From Mariannaea sp. PMI_226 (Eukaryota; Ascomycota; Sordariomycetes; Hypocreales; Nectriaceae): a DNA stretch of 64,000 nt. The stretch is taken from contig JANFOG010000002.1 in assembly GCA_024336345.1 (NCBI GenBank), positions 806,001 to 870,000 of the forward strand, in the 5' to 3' direction. The translations under genes were made by a program, and so were the position numbers. This document shows positions 13,867 to 25,600 of this stretch, in pieces; within the stretch, counting starts at the first letter, position 1, and each line of letters starts with the position of its first letter. Below the pieces are notes generated by a model. The model worked only from the letters and a program-made list of their open reading frames with translations. It ran no database searches and was not told the DNA's origin.

Positions 13867-16053
13867 TGATTTGCGTGGTTGGCGTGTAGGAGGACGTTGC
13901 TGAGGGAAATTTTTACCTTAGTGGATAATTGGGATGAACGGAGGTTGTTCAGGCACATATACCCGATGGTGACGACAGGAATCATCACTTTATTTTTCCG
14001 TACCATTTTTCAAGCATGATGTTTTTGCTTATGGTGTGCTCTATAGGAAAAGAAGGGGGTGGATTGGGGATTTGGATGCGCTCATGGAACGGCAATGGAA
14101 AAAAACGGGGAAAGGAGAAACAGGTTCGCAGACGTGGGTTGGCTCGTGTACACATACAATCTACGGGTGATGACGATAGGAGATGGTTTTTCAGAGCTGG
14201 CAAGGAGTGGATTGATATCATTCCATTTCGCCGATTTGGAGTTTGCAAAGGATTAGGGTCTAATGTTGGCCAGGATGGACACACTCATCAGCGTTGGGGT
14301 GTGCTTTTGTGGTGTTTTTTGTTTTACTTTTTGAAGCGTTGCAGTTTTTTTCTTTTTTTTCTTTCTTTCTCTTCCTCTTTTCGAGTTGACATGGTTTTCG
14401 TGTCAATAGCTTCTAGATGCCTTATATTCGTTTGCAGTTTGCTGAGCCAGGAGGGATGAGGATTCGCCTTTGCTCTCAGGACATATAGGCAAAGGGCAAA
14501 TGATACCCAGCGTTTTTTTGCTACATCGCTTTTCCAAACATGAATGTGTGTCTATTGGGCCAGTGACTGAAGGGGATGGGTTTCCGCAAGCAAACTTGTT
14601 TAGCATAGGTGTGTTGAGGTTACATACAAAAACAAAATCACAAATGATTTCTCGTACAGGAATGAACGAATCTCCAGCAAAAGTGAATCTTGCAACGCCC
14701 GGACCAGATCCGGCCGGCCAAACCATACCGTCAGTTATAACGCTCCGGACAGAGCACGGAGGAGGAGAAGGGGGGAGGGGGGCATCCAGTGTTCCATTTA
14801 GCCGCTCCGGCGTGTGTCCGCTCCCGCAGACGGCGTAGACGGAGACGGAGAAAGGGGGGGGGGGGGGGGGGGGGGGCGCCGGATAATTTTGTCCCCACAG
14901 CGAGAGACCCTTGTTAGAGAGAGCTCAAACCACTTGGCACTCTCAAACATGGAGCGCGGGAGGCTGAGGGTGTGGAGTACGTAATCGCGACCCACATTTC
15001 TGAAGTCATTGTCGCGACAGCATTGGCCACGCATCACGCCAATCCTGGATAGGAAGTAAGTAAATAAAACTACGTACATTTTTTTCCCCTTCGTGACAGT
15101 TGCGGGAGTGACGAAATGCCCAGCACGGAGCAGCAAGCTACAACCGTGGTGATGGAAAAACTCCCTCTCCCGCGGGGGGCGGGGGAGAGGGAAGAGGGGA
15201 GGCTGGGGGGGTCATGAAATGTACGAGAACGCGCACCGTTTTTTTTTTTTGGGTGCCAATTAATTCACCATTTCTCAATGTATTGCTCTTCTTCTTTAAT
15301 TACCCTTTGGTGGAGTCGGGTGATTGAGTGGTTGGGGGGGTTTGCATCCACGAAGTAACTCACCCCCGGAGGAGATGGTGGCTTTGGAGATTACAGTCGT
15401 TTTTTTACATGATATTGAATTGTGGCCAGTCAAGCCAGTCCTTTCTTTTGGGCCGGGCCGTGGCCGTTTGACGCAGGACCTGATGGGTTCTGGGGCGCGT
15501 GTAGGCAATCATTGATTCGCATATGAAGAGTATCTCAATCTGCGTTGCTGTGCCTATGGTCTTATAGACTGAGGGTCTTTTCTTTGGGCCTTTTTCCTTT
15601 TAGTTTTTTTTTTCCCTCGTTGATGAAATAAAGCATTGTTTATTATTATTATTATTATTTTTATTTCTCGTGACTATTTACTTTTCCATGTTTGTCTTTT
15701 TGGTTGTCACAGAGAAGGAAGAGCTGGCTTTACTCTAGAGGCTGGTTAGGCGGAGCCGTTATCTTATCAGTGCTCCTCCAGCTCCATCAGTACCTACAGT
15801 AGCTCCTGTAGGCACTGTACATGTAACCCCATCCAAGCCTGGCATTTAAATGACTTTCAACCCCAGACACGTCCCCTCCGAGCCACGCAAAGTGCCTCTC
15901 TCTCTCTTGCAAATAAATCCTCAACATTGCTCGAGAGCCCTTTTGAATTCAAGCATTAACATCTCCCGTCCTTCCATTTTTTTTGCTTCTCGCTTTCTTA
16001 CAATTTCCATCTCCAAAACCACACACATATAACCCACACGCCCAAGTTCAAAG
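13867..16053. other. Spacer between med15 and the Whi5-like gene
   Basis: The first part should be the med15 3' UTR. After that the DNA is unusually G-rich on the + strand: 14759-14785, the 23-G run at 14854-14876 and 15170-15210. An ATT triplet run lies near 15640-15660. About 15780-16053 is probably the promoter and leader of the downstream gene, with CT-rich DNA near 15897-15907. No convincing coding sequence is seen. Confidence 0.6.
14854..14876. repeat. Poly-G tract (23 G)
   Basis: A run of 23 G about 1 kb after the med15 stop. Further G clusters lie within 350 bp on both sides, so the region could fold as G-quadruplex DNA. The exact length may be a sequencing or assembly estimate. Confidence 0.9.
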
Positions 16054-17114
16054 ATGGAGACTACGTGCTCCCCATCCAAACGACGCGCCCTCGCCCCGCT
16101 GAACGCCAACGCGCTGGCCTCTCCAAAGACTCTCTTCAAGGATGGCAAGACCTTGGGAGGGAAGCTTGGTAGTCCTGTCAAGCTGGCTACCGAGGGAAGA
16201 AAAAGACTGTTTGAAGTCGACGCCTCCGCAAGTCCTGTTGGCAAGAAGACGTGTCTGGGACGTGATGAGGTATGTTCATGATTGATAGGCAAAATGGGTT
16301 CATCATGAGAGCTCTTTCTTCCACATAATTACCTTGTATGGAAAGATGCATCATGCATGACCTATCTGCCTCTCTTTTTGTGAATTGGCAATTTTGATTG
16401 ATATTAACTCTTGACTAGGACGCGTCCTCAAGAAGTGACAGCCCAGATACGAGCTCCCTCTTCGACACGTCCGCCAACGATGCTTCATGGACAACCACTA
16501 CCACTGAGCCCGATGCTGCAGCGCCCATGGCAGCAGCAGCTCTAGCAGCCATTCGACCTAATCCCTTGACGCGGCAGCAAGCAAGAGAGGTATGTCGCTT
16601 CTATTATTTAATTTTTATTCTTCCTCTATCGCATTTCCATTTGCTCTAGTCTCTTCGTAACTCACCACCATCGACTAACACGCAAACCAAACAGAAAGTA
16701 GAGATCCTTCGCCTCCGCCTCAGCTTGGCCAACTACAAAGTCCGCACCGGTCAGACAAACGTCCCTCTCGCCGACCTGCAGCCCCGGCCGCTTCCCCGTC
16801 CCGTCCCGCAGTTCCGCGTCCACAGCCCAGACGCACCCTCAGGCGAGCCGGAGCACGAGCCAGACCAGACCGACTCCCAGGCCACAGAGGACGAAGACGA
16901 TCACCGGCAAGCACCTTCATCAGAACCCGAGGACAATGACGATGACGCTGCCGAAAGCATTGTTCCAGACTCACCGCCTGCCAGTGGTGCTGGTACTGAC
17001 GTTGCCAACGTTCCCCCACCTAGTGACGTGTCAGAGCCACAGGCTACTACTAGCACACCCTCAGTGAGCATTTCACCCGCGAATGGCTCGCTCGGTGTGC
17101 GGTCGACAAGTTAA
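16054..17114 (+). CDS. Whi5/Nrm1-like G1/S transcription repressor
   Basis: Exons 16054-16269, 16419-16589 and 16695-17114 join in frame to 268 residues. Residues about 119-158 (NPLTRQQARE, then KVEILRLRLSLANYKVRTGQ and NVPLADL) match the GTB motif of the Whi5/Nrm1 family, by which these repressors bind SBF/MBF-type G1/S transcription factors. The GTB motif is cut by the second intron. The first 70 residues carry several Ser-Pro sites followed by basic residues (SPSKRR, SPKT, SPVK, SPVGKK), suitable for CDK control, and an RRAL segment that resembles a D-box. The C-terminal third is acidic and Pro/Ser-rich, without structure. By family knowledge it would act in the nucleus and be inactivated or degraded through the cell cycle. 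Whether it is nearer Whi5 or Nrm1 cannot be said. Confidence 0.8.
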
Positions 17115-17652
17115 AGCAGCTCATTATGAAAGCTTGAAAAAAAAAGGCACAAAGAAAGAGAGAAAGAAGAAACCTAGACATGGGCAGTAAACTCTCTCTA
17201 TGTATATATATGTCGTGGGCTATCTCAGAATCATTGGACTGGGCGGGGTCGGGTATTTGCTTTTTTTTTTTTGGTATCTTGTTGTAAAACATTATAGGCG
17301 CAACATTCGTGAGATATCCTAGGGCGTTATGGGCTGGTTATTTGAAGCAGAATCAAGGTCATTTGAAATGTCTCTTGGCAATATTGGGCAGGTATTTTTT
17401 GTCTCCGTTGGGACTTAATACATCTTTGGTATTGAAGTTTTTATCCTTTAGTATTCGCTCCGTTCCTTATTATAAGGAAGAGCCCAGTGCTATACCATAC
17501 AGCACTCTCAGACATATTTATGATGTCTTGTTGCATCTATCCATCATCTAACACCGATCAACATAACTTCATACCAAGCACAGCCCTTTACATCGACGCC
17601 GTGAATAGTCCGTCCATACATGATTCATTTGCAATTCCGTTTTTCATCAGAT
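17115..17652. other. Convergent 3' region
   Basis: This spacer of 538 bp lies between the stop codons of two converging genes and probably holds both 3' UTRs. It includes a T11 run near 17262 and AT-rich DNA, with no coding signal. Confidence 0.6.
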
Positions 17653-19353
17653 TTAGTCCACCAAGATCTTGGGCTCCAGTCTACCGTACTGCTCGAAGAA
17701 CTCCTTAAATAGGCGGATGCCGAACCCGACATCAGCAGTACCACCGGTCTCGCGAATGCTGTGCATGCTGAGCTGCGGGTTGCCCAGGTCCAGAGTACGC
17801 ATGCCAAGCTTGGCAGCGAGTCCGGGTCCAATTGTGCTACCACAGGGGGAATCGTTGCGAACAACGAAAAGCTGCAGAGGAACACCTGCGGTGCGGGCGC
17901 ACTCCTGCAGGAGGACAATACCAGGAGAATTGGTTGCGTAGCGCTGGTTGGCGTTGACCTTAATGACTGTGCCACCGTTCATAGCAGGCTGATGAGACGA
18001 CTCGTATTTGCCAGAGTAGTTGGGGTGAACCGAGTGGGCCATATCGGCAGAGACAAGGAAAGATCGAGACAGGGACTGTTCGTAAGAAGTTGCCTCCTCT
18101 CCCTCGTGATGGATCGCCTCATAGCTACCATCACTAGCGGCATCCCGGTTACCAGGAAGAACTGAGAGCCGGCGCAGTACAGAAGGCAGCAGGTTAGAGT
18201 TGGCACCTTGGGCGGAGGTAGAGCCAATTTCTTCGTGGTCAAAGCAAACAGTCATTCGGATGCAGTTATCGTTGTCAAGAGAGGAGTTATCCTTGACTGA
18301 CTCGATGAGACCCTCAACGGAGCAGTACGTCATACCAAGGTTGTCGAGGCGGGGCGAGAAAACAAACTCATCGTTGATACCACCAATGCACGACTTCTGG
18401 GTATCGTAGAGAACTAGCTCGAAGTCAACGACAGAGGCGACGTCAACACCAGCCTCGGAGGCAATGACATCCAGGATAAGAGGGTGGTGTCGCTCGGTGA
18501 GGGCCTGGAGGGGTTTGAAGTCCTCCTCAGCTTCCTCCCCTTCCTCATTCTTTTCCTTCTCCTCTGTATTTTCTGCCGGCTTGGCGCCCTTGTTCAGCTC
18601 GGCTGACGCAAGACCAGCGATAGGGAACAGCTCTGTCTCCTTATTGGGGTCGAAGTTGGTCTGTCGATGCAGATGGATAGCCAGAGTCGGGATTCGCAGC
18701 AGAGGCTTGTCGACCTTGATCAGCTTCTGAACAAAGTCCTCGCCCTCCTTGACCAGGACGCGGCCGGCAATGCTGAGATCTCGGTCGAACCACGAGTGCC
18801 AAATACCTCCACCATAGGTCTCGACGCCGACTTGCAGGAAGCCGACGTTAGTCTTCTTGGAAACGGGCTTGACTCGAAGGCAAGGGGAGTCTGTGTGAGC
18901 ACCGACGATAGCTACGGGGTTGCCCGGGCGCCACTTCCGGCCGATTGTGAAGGCGACAATGGTGGAAGCATTGCGGGTAAGATAATATTTTCCACCGGGC
19001 TGCAGAGTGGAAGCCCAGGAGTCTCGCTCGCGGATGAGTTTGAAGCCGGCCTTTTCGAAACGTTGGGAAGCCGATCGGACAGCATGGTAGGCTGGAATAA
19101 ATATTATGTCAGACTACTGAGTTACGGCGTATGTGAATTGGTTGGGATCTAGGGAAAGGTATCACGAACGGGTGGGGGATGCGTTGACAAAGTCGACAAA
19201 ATCGACAGCTTCCTTGGGAGGAGCCATGATGGGCGGGGATGTTGAGAATGAAGCGACTGGTGGGATGGGAGATTGAAAGGACGGTGCTGCCCTTACGACG
19301 ACGGTCCTAGAATTATGGAGAATGCGGGATGAGAGACGTGAGGACGAGAGCAT
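17653..19353 (-). CDS. ape4: Aspartyl aminopeptidase (M18 family, DNPEP/Ape4)
   Basis: Zinc aminopeptidase that removes N-terminal Asp/Glu; yeast Ape4 is cytosolic and can be carried to the vacuole. Coding exons are complement(17653-19091, 19170-19353). The intron of 78 nt has a GT-AG pair and restores the frame at the Ala-Ser-Pro-Thr-Pro-Tyr-His segment. Counting from the ATG at 19353 the protein has 540 residues. All M18 motifs are present: AHTDSP (His127), RLDNL (Asp311), DHEEIGS (Glu348/349), SADMAHSVHP (Asp411) and the final SMHSIRE (His505). An acidic Glu/Lys insert near residues 250-275 is unlike the compact human enzyme. A second in-frame ATG at 19227 gives a 498-residue form, close to the usual family length. 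The 42 residues in between look like a mitochondrial presequence. Family certain; start choice open. Confidence 0.95.
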
Positions 19354-19377
19354 CTGCGGGACGAGCGGGAGGTGCAA

Positions 19378-20642
19378 GGAAGAAGCGGGATTGGATGTGA
19401 AGACAAACGGAAGCTCAAGACGGAAGGTTGATTGGAAGTCATGTGGTTGGGGCTATTGGAGGGAAGAGCGGATGCTTCGAGCGGTTCGTACCCCACTTTA
19501 CTATATCATGAACCACTGAAAGTCGGTATTTACTGTAGGTACCAGCACCAGCAAAACCTACTTGGCCTACTCATGGGCTACCTTAGAGCTCCGTACGGGC
19601 TACCTACCTTGCCTGGAGCAACCCGTCCTATCCTAAGGCAATTATGTAATTCTACGGCTGCTTGTATACTTCAGGTGGTTGCTAGTTGATACCGAGGAGA
19701 AGTTTCTATGTGGGTATTGTTCTTAGAGGTGATTACCTAAGTCTCTATCCGAGGCGCTTGGGTACTATGTATCATGAGATGATGCATGTCGCCATGACAG
19801 GGGATTGGGCTACCCAGGTGGATGACTTGAAACAAAATGTAGAAAACACAAAGGTAACAAACACAAAACTAAGGGATTGTAAATAGGTAGGGCGGTGTGA
19901 AATAAATTACCTATGTAGTAGACTCTATGAAATAGCGATTTGTCCTTGTTATACGTTATGGGCAAGGGTTGACTTGGAGTACAAGGTAAGCCCCATCGTA
20001 GAAGAAGTTCAAAGGGAGAATATATAGTCCTTCTTAAAACTATACCAACTACGGAGCATTTACAATATGTATACTACATGTCAAAAATTAAACGACATAA
20101 TTCAAGAGCTCTGAAAAGAGCTGCTTCAGCTTCCAGACGGCCCGGCACGCTCGCAGCGCAGCGGGCGGAATGGTGTGGCCCGTTCCATTTGTGACTTTGA
20201 CTGAAACGACAGGGATCATTTGCAGGATAAGCATCAAGGGAAATTTGTCATACAATACATAGTCCTGAGAGGAAGCCGCCTCTCATGATTTTACACACAC
20301 AAAATCCTCTCCCTGGTGGGCTGACAGATCAGAAATAGCAATGGCATCCTATCGACCGTTTGAGGGAGCCAGAGCTGCAGCACTATCAAAGGGACTTTGC
20401 AACATGAGCTTACTGCACCAACGGCAAAACCCCGGAGACACGTCACTTATGAGATGGGGATAGTAGTAGATAATTCAAATCATACTTGACTTAAATAATG
20501 CAGCCTACCTGACCTATCACTCCCTATGTAACTTTACGTCACATCACGCTGCGTGCACTCCTTAACCTTGGCTTCTCACGCCTCTCGCTGACAACCTATT
20601 GGACTACCAACGCCACCCCCCGCCGCCACCGAAAATCGAGAG
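19378..20642. other. Divergent promoter region
   Basis: This spacer holds the upstream region of the aminopeptidase gene (to the left) and of the small secreted protein gene (to the right). GTAGGTA/TACCTAC words occur near 19535 and 19608. No further gene is seen. Confidence 0.5.
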
Positions 20643-20855
20643 ATGCACGCAAAAACGCTCCTCACGATTTTGGCTTCTGGTCTGCTGGCTCTACCTGTGC
20701 TTGCCGCACAGGGCGACCTGGAATCGAGTACACAGCAGCAAGAAGAACCAGCTGTCAAAAAGCCCTCGGCCTATTGCCCGCCCTATGTGTGCCCTCACCC
20801 ATTCAGTTGCTATCAGCGCATAAACATGGGTTACCTAGAGAATTATTGTCAATAA
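20643..20855 (+). CDS. Small secreted protein with four cysteines
   Basis: A single-exon frame of 70 residues. Residues 1-22 are a textbook signal peptide: Lys4, a hydrophobic core (LLTILASGLLALPVL) and Ala-Ala before the likely cut. The mature part is about 48 residues: a Gln/Glu-rich stretch, then four Cys near the C-terminus (YCPPYVCPHPFSC and a final Cys before Gln), spaced Cys-x4-Cys-x5-Cys with the last at the end. This is the general shape of small secreted, effector-like or antimicrobial-like fungal proteins, but I recognise no family and give no function. The short length means a chance frame cannot be ruled out. The signal peptide argues for a real gene. Confidence 0.55.
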   Translation: MHAKTLLTILASGLLALPVLAAQGDLESSTQQQEEPAVKKPSAYCPPYVCPHPFSCYQRINMGYLENYCQ

Positions 20856-21634
20856 AGGACACTTTTATTTTCGGCCTGTTTTTTTTTGTTACTATTTCCA
20901 TCTTCTTTTCTCTGTGACAGGAGAACCTTCTTGGAAGTGAGTCAGCGCAGCTGTGGCTGTGAGCGCGTTGCCCACCTCCGATACGGGCGTGCTACTGAAG
21001 AAATGGTCCTAACTCATCATTACAGAATCATGAGACCGAACGATTCGATCACAGGAGGGATGCTAGGATGAAGGGGTTGAGACATCCTTATTGAAGCTTT
21101 TTTTTTCTTTTGTGAGCGTTTCTCCAACACTGCTTGTGTTGCAGCGTTCGCGGTTTTTTTTTCATTCTTTTTTGCATATTTATATGGGGAGTTGGTGGTT
21201 CATAAGAAATACGTGCTGCAATTATGCAAGAGGAGTCCAGTCAGGCCTTCAACAGATATGCTATAATGAGAGGTAAATATTTCCTTTTTTTTTTTTTTTT
21301 TGCCTTGAAGTATTATTCTCCTCTATGGAGTGTCTGTCTTCGTCACTACACTAGCCCTTGGCCAATTGTAACCACCGTTGGATATATAGAAAGAATCTCT
21401 AGCCCTCTGTGTCCCTTGATGCCATTCCCTTGTTACAGCTCAAAAGCTCACCACTTTAATTCAAAAATAGCTTCCAATAAAACAAAGAAAGAAAAAAACA
21501 ACTTGATCGATCGGTTCGCTCAGTACAAAAGAAATTGGTATTGCCCCCTTTTCCATAAGGATATTGAGTCTATAAGTTCCAGTTGCGTGTAAATTAACAG
21601 TCCAAATCACGACTTTTTGTTGAGAGAAACTCGC
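20856..21634. other. Convergent 3' region with T-runs
   Basis: Spacer between the secreted-protein stop and the RTA1-like stop, probably containing both 3' UTRs. It includes a 17-T run near 21285-21301 and several shorter T-runs. No coding signal is seen. Confidence 0.5.
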
Positions 21635-22612
21635 TTAATTGCTGTCAGATGTGCCGGGAAGATTCTTCTCATTGTCGCGGACCTCGAGGTCCTTATCGAA
21701 TACGAGGCCAGGGTGGCCGAAGCACAGACAAGCAGCGGCGAGGAAAACGACAGCACCCTCGAGGACGATGAAGGGGGCCTCTTCCTTGATCAGCTTGCCG
21801 TCGTAGCCATCCTGGAGCTCAGCAACACGGTAAATGCATCGAGTGAGAATTAGGATGATGGCAGCGCTGAGACCGCCGAAGAAAGCCTTGAACCGCCAGT
21901 TGAAGGCAGAAGCGCGACCGGACCTCCAGTAGCGGATCATGTAGTCGACAAAGGCGGCGATGAAGACGACGAGAACGATGACCTGGAGAATCAGACCGGC
22001 CATGGAGATGTCGACACCAGCATCACCATCGTCGTTTGTCGACAAAGCACCACCAGCAGCCTGGAGAGCCAAGCAGATAATGTCAAGAGGAATGAATACC
22101 CAATAGAACAGCTGGGGCTTGAAACGTGAGAGTTCGGGCCCGAAGAAGTTGATGGTCTTGGAGAGTGTCACGTAGATGGAGGCAGTATAGAAGACGGGAG
22201 CGATGGTCAGGCAGACTGTGAGAGAGTATGTCATTAGCTTCTCGCCCTCTAAAGGCAGGAAAGAAAAGGCTAAGGGATGTTGGGTTGAGGGAAACTCACC
22301 AATTTGGATCATGAAGGCGTTGAAGGAGAAAGGATTATCCCAAAGCAGGATACGACCAACATATCCGATGACCTCTGACAAGCAGCCAGCCAGCATGCCG
22401 CCCATGAATCCCCAAGACTTCCATCGAAAGCCCAAGTAGAAGTGGACGAGACCAAGGAGACCGAAGAGTGCGACAAAGACGGAGTTGGCAGCGAGTGAGG
22501 GTCGGTAGGTGTAGATGCTCCAGTCAATGGGGCAGAGGCCGAGCTTACAAGGAGAGTCGGAGCCGAAGGCCTCATCGGGAGTGATGTTGAATGGATTAGG
22601 TTGGTTCGACAT
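21635..22612 (-). CDS. RTA1-like seven-helix membrane protein
   Basis: Member of the fungal RTA1/RSB1 family of integral membrane proteins, linked in yeast to resistance to 7-aminocholesterol and to release of sphingoid long-chain bases. Exons complement(21635-22215, 22300-22612) give 297 residues. Seven hydrophobic segments are visible. Family-typical features include the short extracellular N-terminus before YTYRPS, the GYVGR segment after helix 2, and the stretch IPLDIICLALQAAGG. The C-terminal tail is short and charged. The intron is 84 nt with GTGAGT and CACAG ends; it is a multiple of three and has no stop, so unspliced RNA would encode 28 extra residues between helices 2 and 3. Substrate cannot be inferred. 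The upstream 23058-23067 palindrome TCCGTACGGA could bind a zinc-cluster regulator, but this is speculative. Confidence 0.88.
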   Translation of the reverse strand: MSNQPNPFNITPDEAFGSDSPCKLGLCPIDWSIYTYRPSLAANSVFVALFGLLGLVHFYLGFRWKSWGFMGGMLAGCLSEVIGYVGRILLWDNPFSFNAFMIQIGEFPSTQHPLAFSFLPLEGEKLMTYSLTVCLTIAPVFYTASIYVTLSKTINFFGPELSRFKPQLFYWVFIPLDIICLALQAAGGALSTNDDGDAGVDISMAGLILQVIVLVVFIAAFVDYMIRYWRSGRASAFNWRFKAFFGGLSAAIILILTRCIYRVAELQDGYDGKLIKEEAPFIVLEGAVVFLAAACLCFGHPGLVFDKDLEVRDNEKNLPGTSDSN

Positions 22613-25600
22613 TGTTCAATGATATTCAAGGAAAGAAGTTCTTATTCTGGGAGGAAGAGTAGAAAGGTAGAAGAAGGTGGAGGAGGTGAAGGGGCAAGCA
22701 AGTAAGCTTAAAATAAGAGAGAGTTGCAGGAACAGTACGTGAAAGCTACTGTGGGTTCTGGGGTATAATAAGACCAAGGAGGGAAGTGAATTTCTCGTAT
22801 TGTATGCGTGTGTATGTAAGTAATATGTGTGTGTGGATTGTTGTTATGCTGATGAGTCTGACCTTTCACTCTTTCATGGCCGGATGGCCCGGCCCTTGAT
22901 ATAGGAGGAGGGCCTCATGGCGGAATGTTCGAACGGAGCCGGGATGTTGACAGAAAAGGCGCTTTCCGGGCGTATTGCTTAACCTTCTAGCCCCCCCCCT
23001 TCTCTCTCCTCTCCCACTCTAATCTCTGCCACCACAAACCTCCGCCCTGGGCGTCGATCCGTACGGACGCGGCAGTGCCCAGACACTCGGACTCGCACCC
23101 TTCTAGTGCGGCTCGGACTCGGCGCGCCTCCACGAGTCGGCAAGGATTAGCACCCCCTAATCCCCATTAAGGCCCGTCAAAGGACCGTGGGCTGGGCAGA
23201 ACGTCTCCTTCTTCGAAACAAGAAAAAAGCCACAAAGACTTGCGTGCCCGTTAGATCATTGGTTGCGGGCCGGACTCCGCCCGTTGAGTCGGCCATCGCC
23301 TGTCAGCATCGAGGGGAAGCATGACCAGGACTTCCTCGTCAGGTATCTTTCACAGGTCAGCCAGCCCTGGTTGCACTCGCAAAAGTTTTCACTCGTCGGA
23401 GAGTTGTAAGCATGGCTCAGCGTTTAATGAACTGGCTCTCGCATCCTTTTTTTCTTTTTCCAGGGTGAGAATTGGAAGGCCTGGGTCTCTCGGTCCCGAA
23501 GTGCTTCCTGCTATTTCACACATACTTGTTCCAGAAACGGAGCAAAGAAGCTTCCAAGATTGCAGAGTCAATGACAGATAGGTCCAAAGTTCGCCTAGCA
23601 AGCCACTTAGGCTCTGAGGCAACACTAGGCGTGGTTGATTCTACCTTGTGATGCTAAGTACTCGTCGCATGCTTAGCTGCTATAGGTCAGTACCTATATG
23701 CATGAGTAGCACCTCTAATGCTGCCTGATTATTATCGTGTGTGTCCACGTCTCACCTAGACTAATGCGGGCGTGGTGACGAGGTTGAAAGGGAGAGAGAG
23801 AAGAGCATTGGACGAATGAATCATGGCGGTGCAGGGCTCACAATATCTCATTAGCCCTTCACTCGCATCTGCCCCATCCGCCCGTAGGGCTGCACACTGG
23901 CACTTCCGCGTGTCGCTTCTTCAGCCCCCACATACACTGGGCCCTGGCTTTTTTCCGCAGGGTTTGTTCCCTTTCGGGTTACGCCTGGTCAAGACTCAAG
24001 ACGTCATGTCCTTGATCAACTCCAATCTCTGGGATGCGGATGTGACTCCAGATGGGATAGACGCGTAAGGGGTCTAGACTTTCTCACGCATGTTCATCTT
24101 TGTTTTGTTATTCTCGTTTTTCGTTTTTTTCGCTTTCGGCGAGTGGTTCGATCAGCGCTGCAGAGCTGCAGAAGAGAATGCGAACTAAAAGAGGCTCGGC
24201 CTCCCCATACTGTGTAGATGGTGAACACAACAGCAAGTGTGGAGAGCGTACGTACGTAAGGCATCGAGCAACGTCAGCGCCTCCTATGTACAGTGGTGTA
24301 CATCCACATCCACTGCTGGTAACTATGTTATTGTGAGCCGTTTGTGAATCATATCGATCAACCGCTTATCCCTGCTGGGTAACCGTTTCAGTCTCTTTTC
24401 AAAACTATCTGCAAGAATACTGTAGCTGCCTGAGGGCACCTTTGTAGGTTTCGGCTTTTCTCCAAACGTTACGCACGTAACTCTTCTTTGATCTCATACA
24501 CATTTTCAAGAGAAGAGCCGTCTATCTAGATGCATCGGGAAAAGCTTAATGACTTCTCAGATGGGCCAACGAGATTAAGGATAGTACTTCAAGGGACAAA
24601 CTGGCCTGTCGATTGGACAACCAAGAAATTCTAAGCAGCAGCACGGAGTAAGCAAACACCTAGTTGACAAGCGACACCTGGTCGACGTGGCGCTGCAGTC
24701 TTGTCCGAGTGCGAGCATTTTTAGCGTCGCTTTTTTTTTTTTTTGGAGAACGCCCAAGCGTCCGTCCTCCTCCACTGAGATCGGGAGTTTCGATTTTCTC
24801 TGCGGGACTGCGGGGGCGGCTCCTCTATTGGCTCATTTATTCCGTCAACGGGAGCGGTCTTTGTGTCTATTCGCCGTTGGGGAGTTGCATCGGGAGTCGT
24901 AATCTGCGTATTTCGTACCGCTCAACGAAGTCGAAGGCCTCAAGTCACTTCAGTCCCAGCAGTGATTCCAGACCCCCTTTCCACAAAACTAGCGGAGTAA
25001 ATATCCAGCAGACGTCGTAATGGCATTGGAGCCCATAAGTTCAGGTATATACGGTACCTAGTTGTCTCTACTACCTTGGAAGGATGATGAACTCAGCAAT
25101 CCTTGCCGTCATCCAAATCTTCCGCTCATCTCATTCTATCCGGACACGTTCGGTTCGTAGATTACGCAATCTAGGGCCATTCGATCTTTCAGTTCCATCT
25201 CCGTATCATCTCCGTATCATCTCATCAATTCCCTTTTTTTTCCCATATCTATGCTTGCTTTCTTTGTTCTTCGCCAATTGTCGTATCGTAATGACGTCGT
25301 TAGCTTCGCACTTTGGTGGCTTGGTAGTGCGGTGGTGGTCGCATAGTGGCTTGACATATTGCACACCGTCATCACCATAATACCCTCAGCAGGAAACTCA
25401 AAAAAAGTATGACTCTCTAAGTACGGAGTACATATTCAGCTTTGTGTTGCACAGCCCCTCACATTCCCCGTGGTCACACCTTGTTTGTCTCAGCGCGTCA
25501 ATACTCTCATGTATCAAATTGACGGGCCGATGAGCTTCTCTCACTTTATCGAATCAGACACCTTTCCCTGGCGCGTTGGATTCTCAGTGGACTGTCGATA

